In this document: positions 1-10,539 of the stretch, in pieces
Layout of the letters: each line of letters starts with the position of its first letter
Position numbering within the stretch: the first letter of the stretch is position 1
Assembly: GCA_016706545.1 (NCBI GenBank)
Contig: JADJJK010000021.1
Location: forward strand, 1-64,000
Direction of reading: 5' to 3'
Length of the DNA: 64,000 nucleotides
From: Myxococcales bacterium
GTDB taxonomy: Bacteria; Myxococcota_A; Polyangia; Haliangiales; Haliangiaceae
Translations under genes and position numbers: made by a program
The notes under the pieces: generated by a model
Databases searched by the model: none
What the model saw: the letters and a program-made list of their open reading frames with translations, nothing else
Told to the model about the DNA's origin: nothing

Positions 1-59
1 CGGAAAACAAGCATCTAAACGGCCACTTGGGCACTCGCGCCAAGACAGGAGCTATAGGA

Positions 60-437
60 ATGCTGCAACACCCCCGCTCGGCGGTCCCTACACGTCGAGC
101 CCCCCCACAAGCCACCACTCTTCTCGAAGGGCTTTGGGTTCTGCTGGTAAAGAATGATGGGGAGATCTCGGTCTCCGACGCCGACGGGCGCGTGCCGGTG
201 CTGGCCCTCGCTGGCGACGACAAGACGTATCTTCTGGGCTTCAAGAACGCGGTCAAGGCACGTCAGTTCGTGACGGTCTCCGAGCTTGAAGGCGCCGAGC
301 CGCGGATGGTCGTCAAAGGCAACAAGGACGAGATCCTGCGCATCGTGCGCGCCGCCGGCGTCGCTGGCTTGCTCGTGGACTTCGATGCCACGACCAAGCA
401 GTACGCTCACGCGGCCGAGCTGTCCGCGGTGGTCTGA
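60..437 (+). CDS. Small conserved-looking protein of unknown function
   Basis: Encodes 125 residues if translation starts at the ATG at 60, which has AGGAG about 8 bases upstream; an in-frame TTG at 27 would add 11 unlikely residues. I do not recognise the family. The first 25 residues are basic and Pro-rich. The rest reads as one compact alpha/beta domain with alternating hydrophobic strands (LWVLLVK, VPVLAL, RMVVKG) and a helix rich in Ile, Val and Ala near the end. No signal peptide, membrane segment or Cys cluster is visible, so it is probably cytosolic. It faces the trmFO end of the dprA operon convergently. Some single-domain SseB-like proteins have a similar strand pattern, but I cannot claim homology. 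Confidence 0.6.
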   Translation: MLQHPRSAVPTRRAPPQATTLLEGLWVLLVKNDGEISVSDADGRVPVLALAGDDKTYLLGFKNAVKARQFVTVSELEGAEPRMVVKGNKDEILRIVRAAGVAGLLVDFDATTKQYAHAAELSAVV

Positions 438-602
438 CCGACATTTCAGCGACCCACTGATCGCAGCTCGCGTGTCCGCGCAAGCTGGTGGGTAGGCCGC
501 GCGCTTTGTGCCAGGCGCTGCCAGGTGCGCTCTCGAGTCTCTGAGGGTGTGGCAAAGCGCCGCGCCGCAGCCAAGGCGCGACGAGTTGGCGAACAGCAGA
601 GC

Positions 603-2215
<1,613 letters not shown>

Positions 2216-2251
2216 GGCGTGCGCTTCGCGTCGGGACGGTGCCTGGCCGCG

Positions 2252-4915
2252 CTACGCAGCGTTGTCCTCGGCGTCATCCTGGCCCTGCTTCCAGTCGCAC
2301 TCCATGCACCGCAGCATGATGCCGCGCTTGTTCTCCTTCTTGACCACGAACTTGGCGTTGCACACCGGGCATGGCTGCGGCACCGGCCGATCCCAGGCCA
2401 CGAAGTCGCAGCCCTTCTTCGCCCAGTTGGAGCAGCCATAGAAGGGCTTGCCGCGCCTCGAGCGCTTCTCCGCGAGGAAGCCGCCGCAGCCTGGGCGCGG
2501 GCACTTGACGCCCAGCGAGATCGGCTTGGTGGTCTTGCAGTCCGGATACTTGGTGCAGGCCAGAAACGAGCCAAAGCGACCGCGCTTGATGGTCATCGGC
2601 GCGCCGCAGGTCTCGCAGATCTCGTCCGTGGTCTGCTCCGGGATGATCTCGTAGGTGCCGTCGAGGTTCTTCACGACCTCCTTGGTGTTGCGGCACTCTG
2701 GATAGCCCTGGCACGCCAAAAACGAGCCGTTTCGCCCCCACTTGATGACCATCGGCTTGCCGCACTTCTCGCAGACGAAGTCGGTGGGGATCTCCTCGCG
2801 CTTGACGTCGCGCATCTCCGTCTTGGCGCGCTCCAGATCGCTCTTGAACGGCTCGTAGAACCCGCCCAGGAGCTTGCGCCAGTCGACCTCGCCTTCCTCG
2901 ACCTTGTCGAGATCGCTCTCCATGTTGGCGGTGAAGTCCACCGAGACGATCTGCGGGAACGAGTCCACCAGCAGGCCATTGACCAGGATGCCCAGCTCGG
3001 TCGGGTAGAAGCGCGCCTCGCGCTTCTCCACGTAGCCACGGTCCACGATGGTCGACATGATCGACGCATAGGTGGACGGGCGGCCGATGCCGCGCTCCTC
3101 GAGCTCCTTGACCAGCGAGGCCTCGGAGAACCGCGGCGGCGGCTGCGTGAAGTGCTGCTCGGGCCGCACCACCTCCAGGGTCACCTCGTCGCCGATCGAC
3201 AGCTCGGGCAAGAGCCGGTCGGCGGCCTCGGCGGCCTCGGCCTTGGCGTCGTCGGTCTCGGCGACCTCGTACACCTTGGTATAGCCCGCGAACTTCAGGA
3301 TCTGCCCGTTGGCGCGCAGCACCGCTCGCCCGCGCGTGAGATCGATCGTGGTCTGGTCGTAGAGGGCAGGCACCATCTGCGACGCGACGAAGCGCTGCCA
3401 GATGAGCGTGTACAGCTTGGTGAGCTCGGGCCCTTCGGGGTGCTCCGCCAGCGCGCGGGCCACCCGGTCCGGCGACCACTCCATCTGCGTGGGGCGGATC
3501 GCCTCGTGGGCGTCCTGCGCGCGGCTGGAGGTCTTGTAGACGTTGGGCTCTTCGGGGAGGTAGTCCTTGCCGTAGGCCTCGGTGATGTGCGCGCGCAACG
3601 CGGTCAGCGCGTCATCCGAGACGCGGGTGGAGTCCGTACGCATGTAGGTGATGAGGCCGGTCGGGCCCTCGGCGCCTAGCTCCACGCCTTCGTAGAGGCG
3701 CTGCGCCAGCGCCATCGTGCGCTTGGCGGAGAAGCGCAGCTTGCGCGCGGCGTCCTGCTGCAGCTTGGAGGTGATGAACGGCGGCGACGGGCGCTTGCGA
3801 CGTTCCTTCTTCTCCACGCTGAGGACCTGGGCGCTGCCGGCGCGCAGCTCGGTCGCGATGACCTCGGCCTCGGCCCCCGTCTTGGGCTCCGCCTTGTCGC
3901 CGTCGAAGCGCCAGATCTTGGCCGGGAACGCGGGCGGCGTGGCGGCGCGGCACGACGCCTCCACCGACCAGTACTCCACGGGCACGAAGGCCTTGATCTC
4001 GGCCTCGCGCTCACACACCAGGCGCACCGCCACTGATTGTACGCGGCCCGCGGACAGGCCGCGTTGCACCTTGTTCCAGAGGATGGGGCTAATCTCGTAG
4101 CCCACCAGCCGGTCGAGGATGCGCCGCGCTTGCTGCGCGTCGGTCTTGTGCAGGTTGACGTCCATCGGGTGCGACAGCGCCGCGGTCACGCCCTTCTTGG
4201 TGATCTCATGAATGAGCACGCGGCGGACGTTGTCGTTGACGTCCTTGATCTCCTCGGCGATGTGCCAGGCGATCGCCTCTCCTTCGCGATCAGGGTCGGA
4301 CGCCAGGTAGACGGTCTCGACCTCGCGGGCGGCCTTGCGGATCTCGGCGACGACCTTCTTCTTGCCGTCGATCACCTCGTAGACCGGCTCGAAGCCCTTC
4401 TCCACGTCCACGCCGATCTTCGACTTGGGGAGATCTCGCACGTGTCCGACCGACGCCTTCACGGTGTAGGCGGAGCCCAGGTACTTGGCGATGGTGCGCG
4501 CCTTGGCCGGCGACTCCACCACCACCAGCGCCGAGCCCGGCTTGCGCTTCTTGGGGCGCAGCGGCTTGGCGGACTTGGTCTCCTCTCCACCATCCTCGCC
4601 TTCGGCGTCGACGTCGTCCTCGAGGTCGTCGTCCACGTCCTTGGCCGGCTTGCCCTTGGCGGGCTTTTTGGCCGGCGCCTTGGCCTTGCTCTTGGCCGGG
4701 GCCTTGCGCTTGGGCGCTGCCTTGGCTGCCTTGGCGGCGACCTTCTTGGTCTCTTCGTCGGCGGCGGTGGCCTTGGCCGCAGCGGTGGCCTTGGCCGCCT
4801 TCGCGCTCTTGGCGACCGCAGCGGTGGCCTTGGGCGCGGGAGCCTTCGCGGGCTTGGTCGCCTTGGTCGCCTTGCTCGCGGCCTTCGTTGCTTTTTCAGT
4901 TTGAATGTTGGCCAC
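2252..4915 (-). CDS. topA: DNA topoisomerase I (type IA) with histone-H1-like N-terminal tail
   Basis: Relaxes negative supercoils by a transient 5'-phosphotyrosine link. The 887-residue product starts with about 128 residues of Ala/Lys/Pro-rich sequence (many AKA and KKPAK steps) followed by an acidic patch of Asp/Glu near residues 93-112. The TOPRIM core begins near residue 129 (LVVVESPAKA) with the DPDREGEAIAWH metal-binding block. The catalytic Tyr lies in the GLITYMRTDS motif around residue 425-430. The C-terminus has two Cys4 zinc ribbons (CEKCGKPM..C..C; CETCGAPM..C..C) and a third Cys-rich region. The start overlaps the 3' end of dprA by 20 bases. The basic tail at the N-terminus is unusual; in many bacteria the Lys-rich extension of TopA is C-terminal. 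Confidence 0.97.
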   Translation of the reverse strand: MANIQTEKATKAASKATKATKPAKAPAPKATAAVAKSAKAAKATAAAKATAADEETKKVAAKAAKAAPKRKAPAKSKAKAPAKKPAKGKPAKDVDDDLEDDVDAEGEDGGEETKSAKPLRPKKRKPGSALVVVESPAKARTIAKYLGSAYTVKASVGHVRDLPKSKIGVDVEKGFEPVYEVIDGKKKVVAEIRKAAREVETVYLASDPDREGEAIAWHIAEEIKDVNDNVRRVLIHEITKKGVTAALSHPMDVNLHKTDAQQARRILDRLVGYEISPILWNKVQRGLSAGRVQSVAVRLVCEREAEIKAFVPVEYWSVEASCRAATPPAFPAKIWRFDGDKAEPKTGAEAEVIATELRAGSAQVLSVEKKERRKRPSPPFITSKLQQDAARKLRFSAKRTMALAQRLYEGVELGAEGPTGLITYMRTDSTRVSDDALTALRAHITEAYGKDYLPEEPNVYKTSSRAQDAHEAIRPTQMEWSPDRVARALAEHPEGPELTKLYTLIWQRFVASQMVPALYDQTTIDLTRGRAVLRANGQILKFAGYTKVYEVAETDDAKAEAAEAADRLLPELSIGDEVTLEVVRPEQHFTQPPPRFSEASLVKELEERGIGRPSTYASIMSTIVDRGYVEKREARFYPTELGILVNGLLVDSFPQIVSVDFTANMESDLDKVEEGEVDWRKLLGGFYEPFKSDLERAKTEMRDVKREEIPTDFVCEKCGKPMVIKWGRNGSFLACQGYPECRNTKEVVKNLDGTYEIIPEQTTDEICETCGAPMTIKRGRFGSFLACTKYPDCKTTKPISLGVKCPRPGCGGFLAEKRSRRGKPFYGCSNWAKKGCDFVAWDRPVPQPCPVCNAKFVVKKENKRGIMLRCMECDWKQGQDDAEDNAA

Positions 4916-5789
4916 AGCTTCCTCGTGCGATGTGCTCGGATGGAGACGCAGTCCGGAGATAGCGGCGGCCCGGCGCCACCATCACCAGGCCCAGGAGCTC
5001 GAGACTGGACAGCGCGCGCAACACCGCGCGCGGCGCGAGGCCCGCGGCCTCGGCGATGGCTTCCTCGTCCAGGCCGCCGGTGCCGGGCACCACGCCAAGG
5101 ACGCGCTCGGCGTCGCCCTGCAGCGGCGGCAGCGGCGCCTGTACCGGCGGCGAGCCGGCGACGGCGGCCAGGACATCCTTGGCGTCAAGGACCCGCGCCG
5201 CGCCCTGCCCCAGCAGCCAGAGAGTGCCTGGGCTTCCGGGCTGCGCGCACACCACGCGGCCTTGCGCCTTGGCCCAGCGCGCGGTGGTGAGCGATCCCGA
5301 GCGCAGCTCGGCCTCGATGACCACCACCGCCTGACACAGCCCGGAGATGACGGCGTTGCGCGCCACGAAGTTGCCGGGCCGCGGCGGGGTGCCGGCTGGA
5401 AACATGCTGACCAGCGCGCCGCCGCTCGCCGCGATCTCCTCGAACAACGCCGCGTGCCGATCGGGATAGACGACGTCGACGCCGGTGCCGAGCACGGCGA
5501 TGGTCTTGCCGTGGGCCGCCAGCGCGCCGCGATGCGCCGCCGCGTCCACGCCGAAGGCGCCGCCCGAGACCACCACGACGCCCTGCGCCGCGAGCTCTTG
5601 CGCCAGCTCGAACGCCGCGTCTTGCGCGGCCCTGGTGGCGCGCCGGGCTCCCACGATGGCCACAGACAGCGGCGCTTGGGCCAACTCGCCACGCACCGTG
5701 AGCGGCATGGCCCGAGGTCCCAGCGCTTGCGCCAGGGCCAGGGGGTACCCCGGGTCACCAGGGTTTGTGCAGGTGGTTTGCGCAGTCAC
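4896..5789 (-). CDS. dprA: DprA/Smf, single-strand DNA-binding RecA loader
   Basis: DNA-processing protein that protects incoming single-stranded DNA and loads RecA during transformation. The 297-residue product contains the extended Rossmann core: VAIVGARRAT, the SGGAFGVDAAAH block, GTGVDVVYPDRH, and the FVARNAVISGLCQAVVVIEA signature. A C-terminal winged-helix-like segment (LDEEAIAEAAGLAPRAVLRALSSLELLG) follows. I chose the GTG at 5789 because a near-consensus promoter sits directly upstream; the frame extends to a TTG at 5876, but that would place the promoter inside the gene. There is no N-terminal SAM-like domain. First gene of the operon with topA and trmFO, an order also known from Firmicutes. 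Confidence 0.93.
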   Translation of the reverse strand: MTAQTTCTNPGDPGYPLALAQALGPRAMPLTVRGELAQAPLSVAIVGARRATRAAQDAAFELAQELAAQGVVVVSGGAFGVDAAAHRGALAAHGKTIAVLGTGVDVVYPDRHAALFEEIAASGGALVSMFPAGTPPRPGNFVARNAVISGLCQAVVVIEAELRSGSLTTARWAKAQGRVVCAQPGSPGTLWLLGQGAARVLDAKDVLAAVAGSPPVQAPLPPLQGDAERVLGVVPGTGGLDEEAIAEAAGLAPRAVLRALSSLELLGLVMVAPGRRYLRTASPSEHIARGSCGQHSN

Positions 5790-5799
5790 GAGGGGCAAG

Positions 5800-5828
5800 C
5801 AATTAGCCACCTCTTCTGGTCTCGTCAA
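5800..5828 (-). promoter_or_regulatory. Candidate dprA operon promoter, probably leaderless
   Basis: On the minus strand TTGACG (complement of 5823-5828), a 17-base spacer and TAATTG (complement of 5800-5805) form a good sigma-70-type promoter. The -10 ends 10 bases before the GTG at 5789, so the transcript would have almost no leader. A second AT-rich element, TATATA at 5894-5899, lies further upstream and would suit the longer TTG start; it lacks a convincing -35. Confidence 0.55.
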
Positions 5829-5974
5829 GTCCGCTGCGCGAGTTCTGCGACATTTCAGATAGTTAGGAGACCGCAAATTTCGCGGCCTTCCTTATATACG
5901 GGGCCCAGAACGTCCCCGCAGCCCGCCGTGACGCATCCCGGCGAGGCGTTTGCGGCCACCAGCGTCCCACCCGG

Positions 5975-7288
5975 TCAGAGCCCCTGAGCCTTCTGCATGA
6001 TGACCAGGTCACCCACCCCAAGCTCCTGCACCGACAGCGTCACCAGGCCGATCGAGATGTTCTTACCGACCTCGACCACGATCACCTCTCCCACCGCGCG
6101 CGCGGGGAAGCGCCGGTCGTCCTGGCCGGTCTCCACCGAGGTGCCTTGCGCGCTGTCGTACGCATCGCCGCGGCGGACCACGGTGAGCCGGTTGCCGACC
6201 TGCACCTTGGACTTGGCCCCGATGTCGAGGAACACCACCTCGCCCTGTCCGATGAGCTGATCCGCAGACAGCATGGCGACGATCGCGCCTTGCACATCCG
6301 CCTGAGCGGCCACCGCCGGCACGGACTTGATCGTGGTCAGCAGCGGCCCCACCTTGGCGCCGCGCTCGATCTCTTCATGGGTGGACAGGAGCACGCCGCG
6401 CGCGCGCTTGCCCTTCTTGACGGACCGCACCTCCAGCGTGCCCAGGAGGCGCACGTACGCGCCCACCGTCTTGCCGCCGCTGGCGACCTTTCCACCCTCG
6501 ATGTAGACGGAGTAGCGCTTGCCGACCTTGGGCGGCCGCGACGCCGGATAGGTCAGGTACACCTCGTCTCCGGCCGACAGCAGCTCCTTGGCATCGACCG
6601 CGCCGTCGATCCGGATCGATTGCTCGAGCTCCGCTTGCTCGACGAACGCGGTCTGCCGCAACGACACCTCCACCCGGCGCGCTGGCGACGGCCGAGGGTC
6701 GACCTCCGGCGCGGTCGCCGCAGGCGCGGCCGGCTCCGGCTCGTCGACCGCCTCGAGGCCCACGAACACGCCGCGGGGCACCATGCGGACCAGATCGCCG
6801 GGGTAGATCCAGTGCGGGTTGGTGATCTGCTCGTTGTAAGACCAGATCTTTGGCCACTGCCACGGATCGTTGAAGTAGTAGAAGCAGATGTCCCACAGCG
6901 TGTCGCCGCTGCGCACGACGTGGAGCTGCGGCGTCGGTCCGGCGTGCAGCGTCACCGGCTGATCGAATGACCCCATCCCTTGATCGTAGTGGTAGAAGCC
7001 GTCCGCGTTGGCCTGCGGATCTGGCGGCGCGGTCGGCAGCGGCTGGCCGGTCTGCGGGTTGATGGGGATGATGATGGTCTGAGGTGGCTGCGGCGCCGCC
7101 GGGGGGGGCGCCGGCGACTCGGGGGCCGCGCCGCCCGGATCCACGGTGGGGCCCTGCGCCCACGCAGCGCAAGGGAGCGCGCACAGCGCAAAGGCGAGCA
7201 GGGCCAACGGACGGCGGAGCGACGGGGCGCAGCGAGTCCGCAGAGGCCCGGTCCGCTCGGTCAAACAAAGGGATGCCGACGGGTGCAT
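5975..7288 (-). CDS. Secreted LysM-domain protein
   Basis: About 437 residues. An N-terminal signal peptide (basic stretch, then LALLAFALCALPCAAWA) ends near residue 36, followed by a Pro-rich linker containing the phrase PINPQTGQPLP. A single LysM domain follows (HVVRSGDTLWDICFYYFNDPWQWPKIWSYN), the kind that binds peptidoglycan glycan chains. The remaining ~260 residues are beta-rich with repeated GDEVYL/GEVVFLD-like segments and resemble other LysM-linked envelope proteins, but I cannot assign a function. The ATG at 7288 sits against the stop of the upstream CpoB-like gene, so the two are translated as a unit. Upstream in-frame sequence is antisense-like and rejected. Likely periplasmic or outer-membrane associated. 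Confidence 0.85.
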   Translation of the reverse strand: MHPSASLCLTERTGPLRTRCAPSLRRPLALLAFALCALPCAAWAQGPTVDPGGAAPESPAPPPAAPQPPQTIIIPINPQTGQPLPTAPPDPQANADGFYHYDQGMGSFDQPVTLHAGPTPQLHVVRSGDTLWDICFYYFNDPWQWPKIWSYNEQITNPHWIYPGDLVRMVPRGVFVGLEAVDEPEPAAPAATAPEVDPRPSPARRVEVSLRQTAFVEQAELEQSIRIDGAVDAKELLSAGDEVYLTYPASRPPKVGKRYSVYIEGGKVASGGKTVGAYVRLLGTLEVRSVKKGKRARGVLLSTHEEIERGAKVGPLLTTIKSVPAVAAQADVQGAIVAMLSADQLIGQGEVVFLDIGAKSKVQVGNRLTVVRRGDAYDSAQGTSVETGQDDRRFPARAVGEVIVVEVGKNISIGLVTLSVQELGVGDLVIMQKAQGL

Positions 7289-7289
7289 G

Positions 7290-8378
7290 CTAGTGGCTCG
7301 ATTCCTCGAGCTTGCGCGCGGCCAGCACCGCAGGCTCGGACTTGGGGAACAGGCGGATGAGCTCTCGCAGCACGGTGGTCGAGGTCGCGCGATCCCCCAT
7401 GGCCAGGTGACAGTAGCCCACCTTGAGCAGCGCATCGGGAACTTTGTTCCCGCCCGGGTACAGCTCGCCGACGCGCCGCAGCTCCACCAGCGCCTTGCCG
7501 TACTGCTTCTGTGCGTAGAACGCCTCGCCAAGCCAGTACTGCGCGTTGTCCGCGTAGTCATGCGTGGGGTGGCGGCTGAGGAACTCGCGCAGGCTGGCGA
7601 TGGCCTCGGCGTACGACGCGGCCCGGATGAGCGCCACCGCGGCGCGGTAGTGGACCTCGGCGTCGCCGAGGGTGGAGCCGCGCACCGGCGGGCTCACCGG
7701 CGCCAGCGGCAACGGCGAAACCGGGTGGCGCGACGGCCGCACCCGGGCGGCGCGGCGGCCGAGCTTGGTCAACGGCGCCGGCGACGGTGGATCCAGCGGT
7801 TCGATGCGATCATGGTCGTCGCCATCCTGCAGCGAACGAGCGTCCCCCTCGTCGATCGCGGGTCCCGGCAGCGGACCGGATCCCTGGTGAGGCCGGCGTG
7901 GAGCCCTGCCCTGATCCCTGCCCACCGCGGCCAGCGCCTCGGCGGAGGGCTGCACCACGCGCCCCGAGGCGGCCTCGTCCACGTAGACGATCTCGCTGCC
8001 ATCGTCGGCGACGCCGATCACGCGCTCGCCGACCGACGGCTCTTGGGGATCCTCGACGGACGCCACCGAGGATCCGTCCGGACTCCAGATCTCGACTGGC
8101 AACGTCGGCTCGATGCCCGGGGAGGGCTCGGCGGCCACCGCGCGCTCGGCGAGCCGGTTCTCGAGCTCGCGGATCTTGCGCTCGCGCAGCCGGCGCTCGA
8201 CGCGCAGCCGCTCGACCGCCTCGGTCAGCTCGCGGGAGTCTCGTGCGTCCTTGGCGCCGGCGCCGGTGCGCGAGGCGCCGCACGCCGTCGTGGTCACGGC
8301 CAGGGTCAGGGTCAGCGTCAGCGCGGGCGCGCCGCCGAGCATGCGGCCGAGCATGCCGACGAGCAGGCGGCGGCTCAC
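7290..8378 (-). CDS. CpoB/YbgF-like TPR lipoprotein
   Basis: About 362 residues from the GTG at 8378; ATGs at 8354 and 8342 are alternatives. A hydrophobic signal ends in a lipobox-like VTTTAC, so the mature protein should be lipid-anchored. A charged helical region follows (ELTEAVERLRVERRLRERKIRELENRLAE), as in the trimerising coiled coil of YbgF. A long Pro/Asp-rich linker leads to C-terminal tetratricopeptide repeats (GDAEVHYRAAVALIRAASYAEAIASLREFLSRHP and two more), the typical CpoB fold. In proteobacteria CpoB coordinates Tol-Pal constriction with peptidoglycan synthesis; no tol genes are seen here, so the role is inferred from architecture. It is followed directly by the LysM gene. Confidence 0.8.
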   Translation of the reverse strand: MSRRLLVGMLGRMLGGAPALTLTLTLAVTTTACGASRTGAGAKDARDSRELTEAVERLRVERRLRERKIRELENRLAERAVAAEPSPGIEPTLPVEIWSPDGSSVASVEDPQEPSVGERVIGVADDGSEIVYVDEAASGRVVQPSAEALAAVGRDQGRAPRRPHQGSGPLPGPAIDEGDARSLQDGDDHDRIEPLDPPSPAPLTKLGRRAARVRPSRHPVSPLPLAPVSPPVRGSTLGDAEVHYRAAVALIRAASYAEAIASLREFLSRHPTHDYADNAQYWLGEAFYAQKQYGKALVELRRVGELYPGGNKVPDALLKVGYCHLAMGDRATSTTVLRELIRLFPKSEPAVLAARKLEESSH

Positions 8379-8687
8379 CGCGCCACGACGACGGAGCGAA
8401 CCGCTCGAAGGAGAAGGGGGCTCGGGGCTCGGGGCTCGCACGATATGCGGATCGTGGCCCAGCTCTGGCAACAACGCAAAAAACACCATCACTTCGATAA
8501 GTGAGAGGCGTCCCAGGCGCGCAGCGCCAGGCCCCAGCGCGGCCAGCATCTTGCCCCGCATCCGGCCCCACTCCGGCCCGCACCCGGCCAGCATCTTGCC
8601 CCGCATCCGGCCGCATCGGACCCCGCATCTGGCCAGCATCCGGCCAGCCTTGGGCGCCCTGACGCGGAGCGGGGCCGCGCGGTCCAC
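8379..8687. other. Gap between thrS and the CpoB-like gene
   Basis: About 309 bases with no convincing gene. An open minus-strand frame extends through it, but it reads as low-complexity and lacks family features. The first part has Pro-codon-rich GAGCCCCGAGCCCC steps. A small AT-richer patch lies at about 8465-8505. The distal part is the 45-bp tandem repeat listed separately. I see no clear promoter or terminator. Confidence 0.5.
8541..8657. repeat. 45-bp tandem repeat, about 2.6 copies
   Basis: The phrase GGCCAGCATC begins at 8541, 8586 and 8631, exactly 45 bases apart, each followed by a related GC-rich stretch containing CCCCGCATC. The third copy is partial. It lies in the thrS to CpoB-like gap. 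No protein role is apparent; it may be a minisatellite or part of a structured transcript end. Confidence 0.75.
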
Positions 8688-10505
8688 TCAGTACGGGATC
8701 TCGGCCTCGGCGGTGATCTGGGTCAAGAACGCCTCGAGCGGCATCAGGCCAAGGTCTGCCTCCTTGCCGGTGCCGTGCTTGCGCGGCGACACGCCGCGAG
8801 CCTCGACCTCCTTGTCGCCCAGAACCAGCGCGTAGGGGATCTTGGCGAGCTGCGCGTCGCGGATCATGGCCCCGAGCTTGCCATGCGAGCGATCGATCTC
8901 GACGCGCAGGCCGGCCTCCCGCATCTTGCCGGCCACCTCTTCTGCCCAGGCGTGGTGGCGCTCGGACACCGGCAGCAGGCGCGCCTGCTCCGGGGCGAGC
9001 CACACCGGGAAGTTCCCCGCGTAGTGCTCGATGAGGATGCCGATGAAGCGCTCGAACGAGCCGTAGATCGCGCGGTGGATGACCACCGGACGATGCGAGG
9101 CGTTGTCGGAGCCGATGTAGCCCAGGTCGAAGCGCTCGGGCGCGTTGTAGTCGAGCTGGATCGTCCCAAGCTGCCACTTGCGACCGATGCTGTCGGCGAC
9201 GTCGAAGTCGATCTTCGGGCCGTAGAACGCGCCGTCGCCGGGCTTGAGCTCGTAGGCCAGCCCGGTCTGCTCCAGGGCATCCCGCAGCGCGGCCTCCGCC
9301 TTGTCCCACAGCGCGTCGTCGCCGATCTTCTGCTCCGGGCGGGTAGCGAACTTCGCCACGAACGACAGCCCGAACGCGTCGTACACCTTGGCGATGAGCT
9401 TGGTCAGCCGCGCCACCTCATCGGCGATCTGCGACTCCATGAGGTAGATGTGCGCGTCGTCTTGCTGGAACTGGCGCACGCGGGTCAGGCCCGACAGCAC
9501 GCCGGTTGCTTCGTTGCGGTGCAGGACGTCCTGGGTGTGCAGGCGCAGCGGCAGCTCGCGGTAGCTGCGCCGCTTCATCTCGTAGAACAGGTGGTGCGAC
9601 GGGCAGTTCATCGGCTTGAGCGAGATCGACGCGCGCTCCTCCTCGGGCAGCGTCGGATCTGCCTCGGGGTCGAGGATGAGGAACATGTTCTCGCGGTACT
9701 TGCCCCAGTGGCCGCTCTTCTCCCAGAGCATCTTGTTGTAGAGCAGCGGCGTCTTGATCTCGATGTACCCGTTGGCCAGGCACATGCGCCGCATCGCCGC
9801 CTGCAGCGTGGTGAACAGCATGGTGCCGTTGGCGGTCCAGAACACCGCGCCTGGCGCCGCCGGGTGGAAGGCGAACAGATCGAGCTCCTTGCCCAGCTTG
9901 CGGTGGTCGCGCTTGCGCGCCTCCTCTTGCTGGGTCACCCAGGCGTCCAGCTCCTTCTGAGTGAAAAAGGCGGTGCCGTAGATGCGCTGGAGCTGCGCGT
10001 TGCGGTGATCGCCGCGCCAGTACGCGCCCGCCACCGACAGGAGCTTGATCACGCCGACCCGGCCCGTCGAAGGGCCGTGTGGGCCCAGGCAGAAGTCCAC
10101 CCAGTCGCCGTGGCGATACAGCGACAGCGACCTGGCGCCCTTGGCGAAGATGTCCTCGATGATCTCGAGCTTGAACTTCTCGCCAAGCTCGCCAAAGAGC
10201 GCCAGCGCCTCCTCGCGCGTGACCTCGCTGCGCGAGAACGGAAGATCTTTGCGGATCTCCTCGTTGGCCGCGCGCTCGATCGCCTCGAGGTCTTCGGGCG
10301 TGAACGGCTTGTCACGCGCGAAGTCATAGTAGAAGCCGTCGTCGGTGGTCGGGCCGATGGTGACCTGGGTGCCCGGGTAGAGCCGCTGCACCACGCTGGC
10401 CACGATGTGGGCGGCGTCATGGCGCACCAGGTCGAGCCCCTCGGGGCTCTTGGTGGTGAAGATGGAGAGCTGGCCGTCGTGGTCGAGCGGCTTGCTCAGA
10501 TCCAC
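8688..10505 (-). CDS. thrS: Threonyl-tRNA synthetase lacking most of the TGS domain
   Basis: Charges tRNA-Thr. At 605 residues it is shorter than the usual ~640: it begins with MDLSKPLDHDGQL, which corresponds to the end of the N-terminal TGS domain, so about 45-50 residues are absent. The editing domain is present (RHDAAHIVAS; WVDFCLGPHG). The class II catalytic core is intact, with the zinc-binding NCPSHH block and the motif 2 loop RHRNE-like HRNEATGVLSGLTRVRQF. The anticodon-binding domain closes the protein (PVWLAPEQARLLPVS). The GTG start lies 34 bases after hemC; no ATG, GTG or TTG exists further upstream in this frame before a stop. Last gene of the hem operon. Confidence 0.96.
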   Translation of the reverse strand: MDLSKPLDHDGQLSIFTTKSPEGLDLVRHDAAHIVASVVQRLYPGTQVTIGPTTDDGFYYDFARDKPFTPEDLEAIERAANEEIRKDLPFSRSEVTREEALALFGELGEKFKLEIIEDIFAKGARSLSLYRHGDWVDFCLGPHGPSTGRVGVIKLLSVAGAYWRGDHRNAQLQRIYGTAFFTQKELDAWVTQQEEARKRDHRKLGKELDLFAFHPAAPGAVFWTANGTMLFTTLQAAMRRMCLANGYIEIKTPLLYNKMLWEKSGHWGKYRENMFLILDPEADPTLPEEERASISLKPMNCPSHHLFYEMKRRSYRELPLRLHTQDVLHRNEATGVLSGLTRVRQFQQDDAHIYLMESQIADEVARLTKLIAKVYDAFGLSFVAKFATRPEQKIGDDALWDKAEAALRDALEQTGLAYELKPGDGAFYGPKIDFDVADSIGRKWQLGTIQLDYNAPERFDLGYIGSDNASHRPVVIHRAIYGSFERFIGILIEHYAGNFPVWLAPEQARLLPVSERHHAWAEEVAGKMREAGLRVEIDRSHGKLGAMIRDAQLAKIPYALVLGDKEVEARGVSPRKHGTGKEADLGLMPLEAFLTQITAEAEIPY

Positions 10506-10539
10506 GTCGGCGCCGTACGGCGCGAGCCGGCGCGCTTGC

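Noticed and set aside
501..560. GCGCTTTG/CAAAGCGC inverted repeat after the first gene as a terminator
   Set aside because: The loop is about 44 bases and no T-run follows.
8541..8657. Possible CRISPR-like array
   Set aside because: Units are contiguous 45-base tandem repeats without unique spacers, and no cas gene is present.
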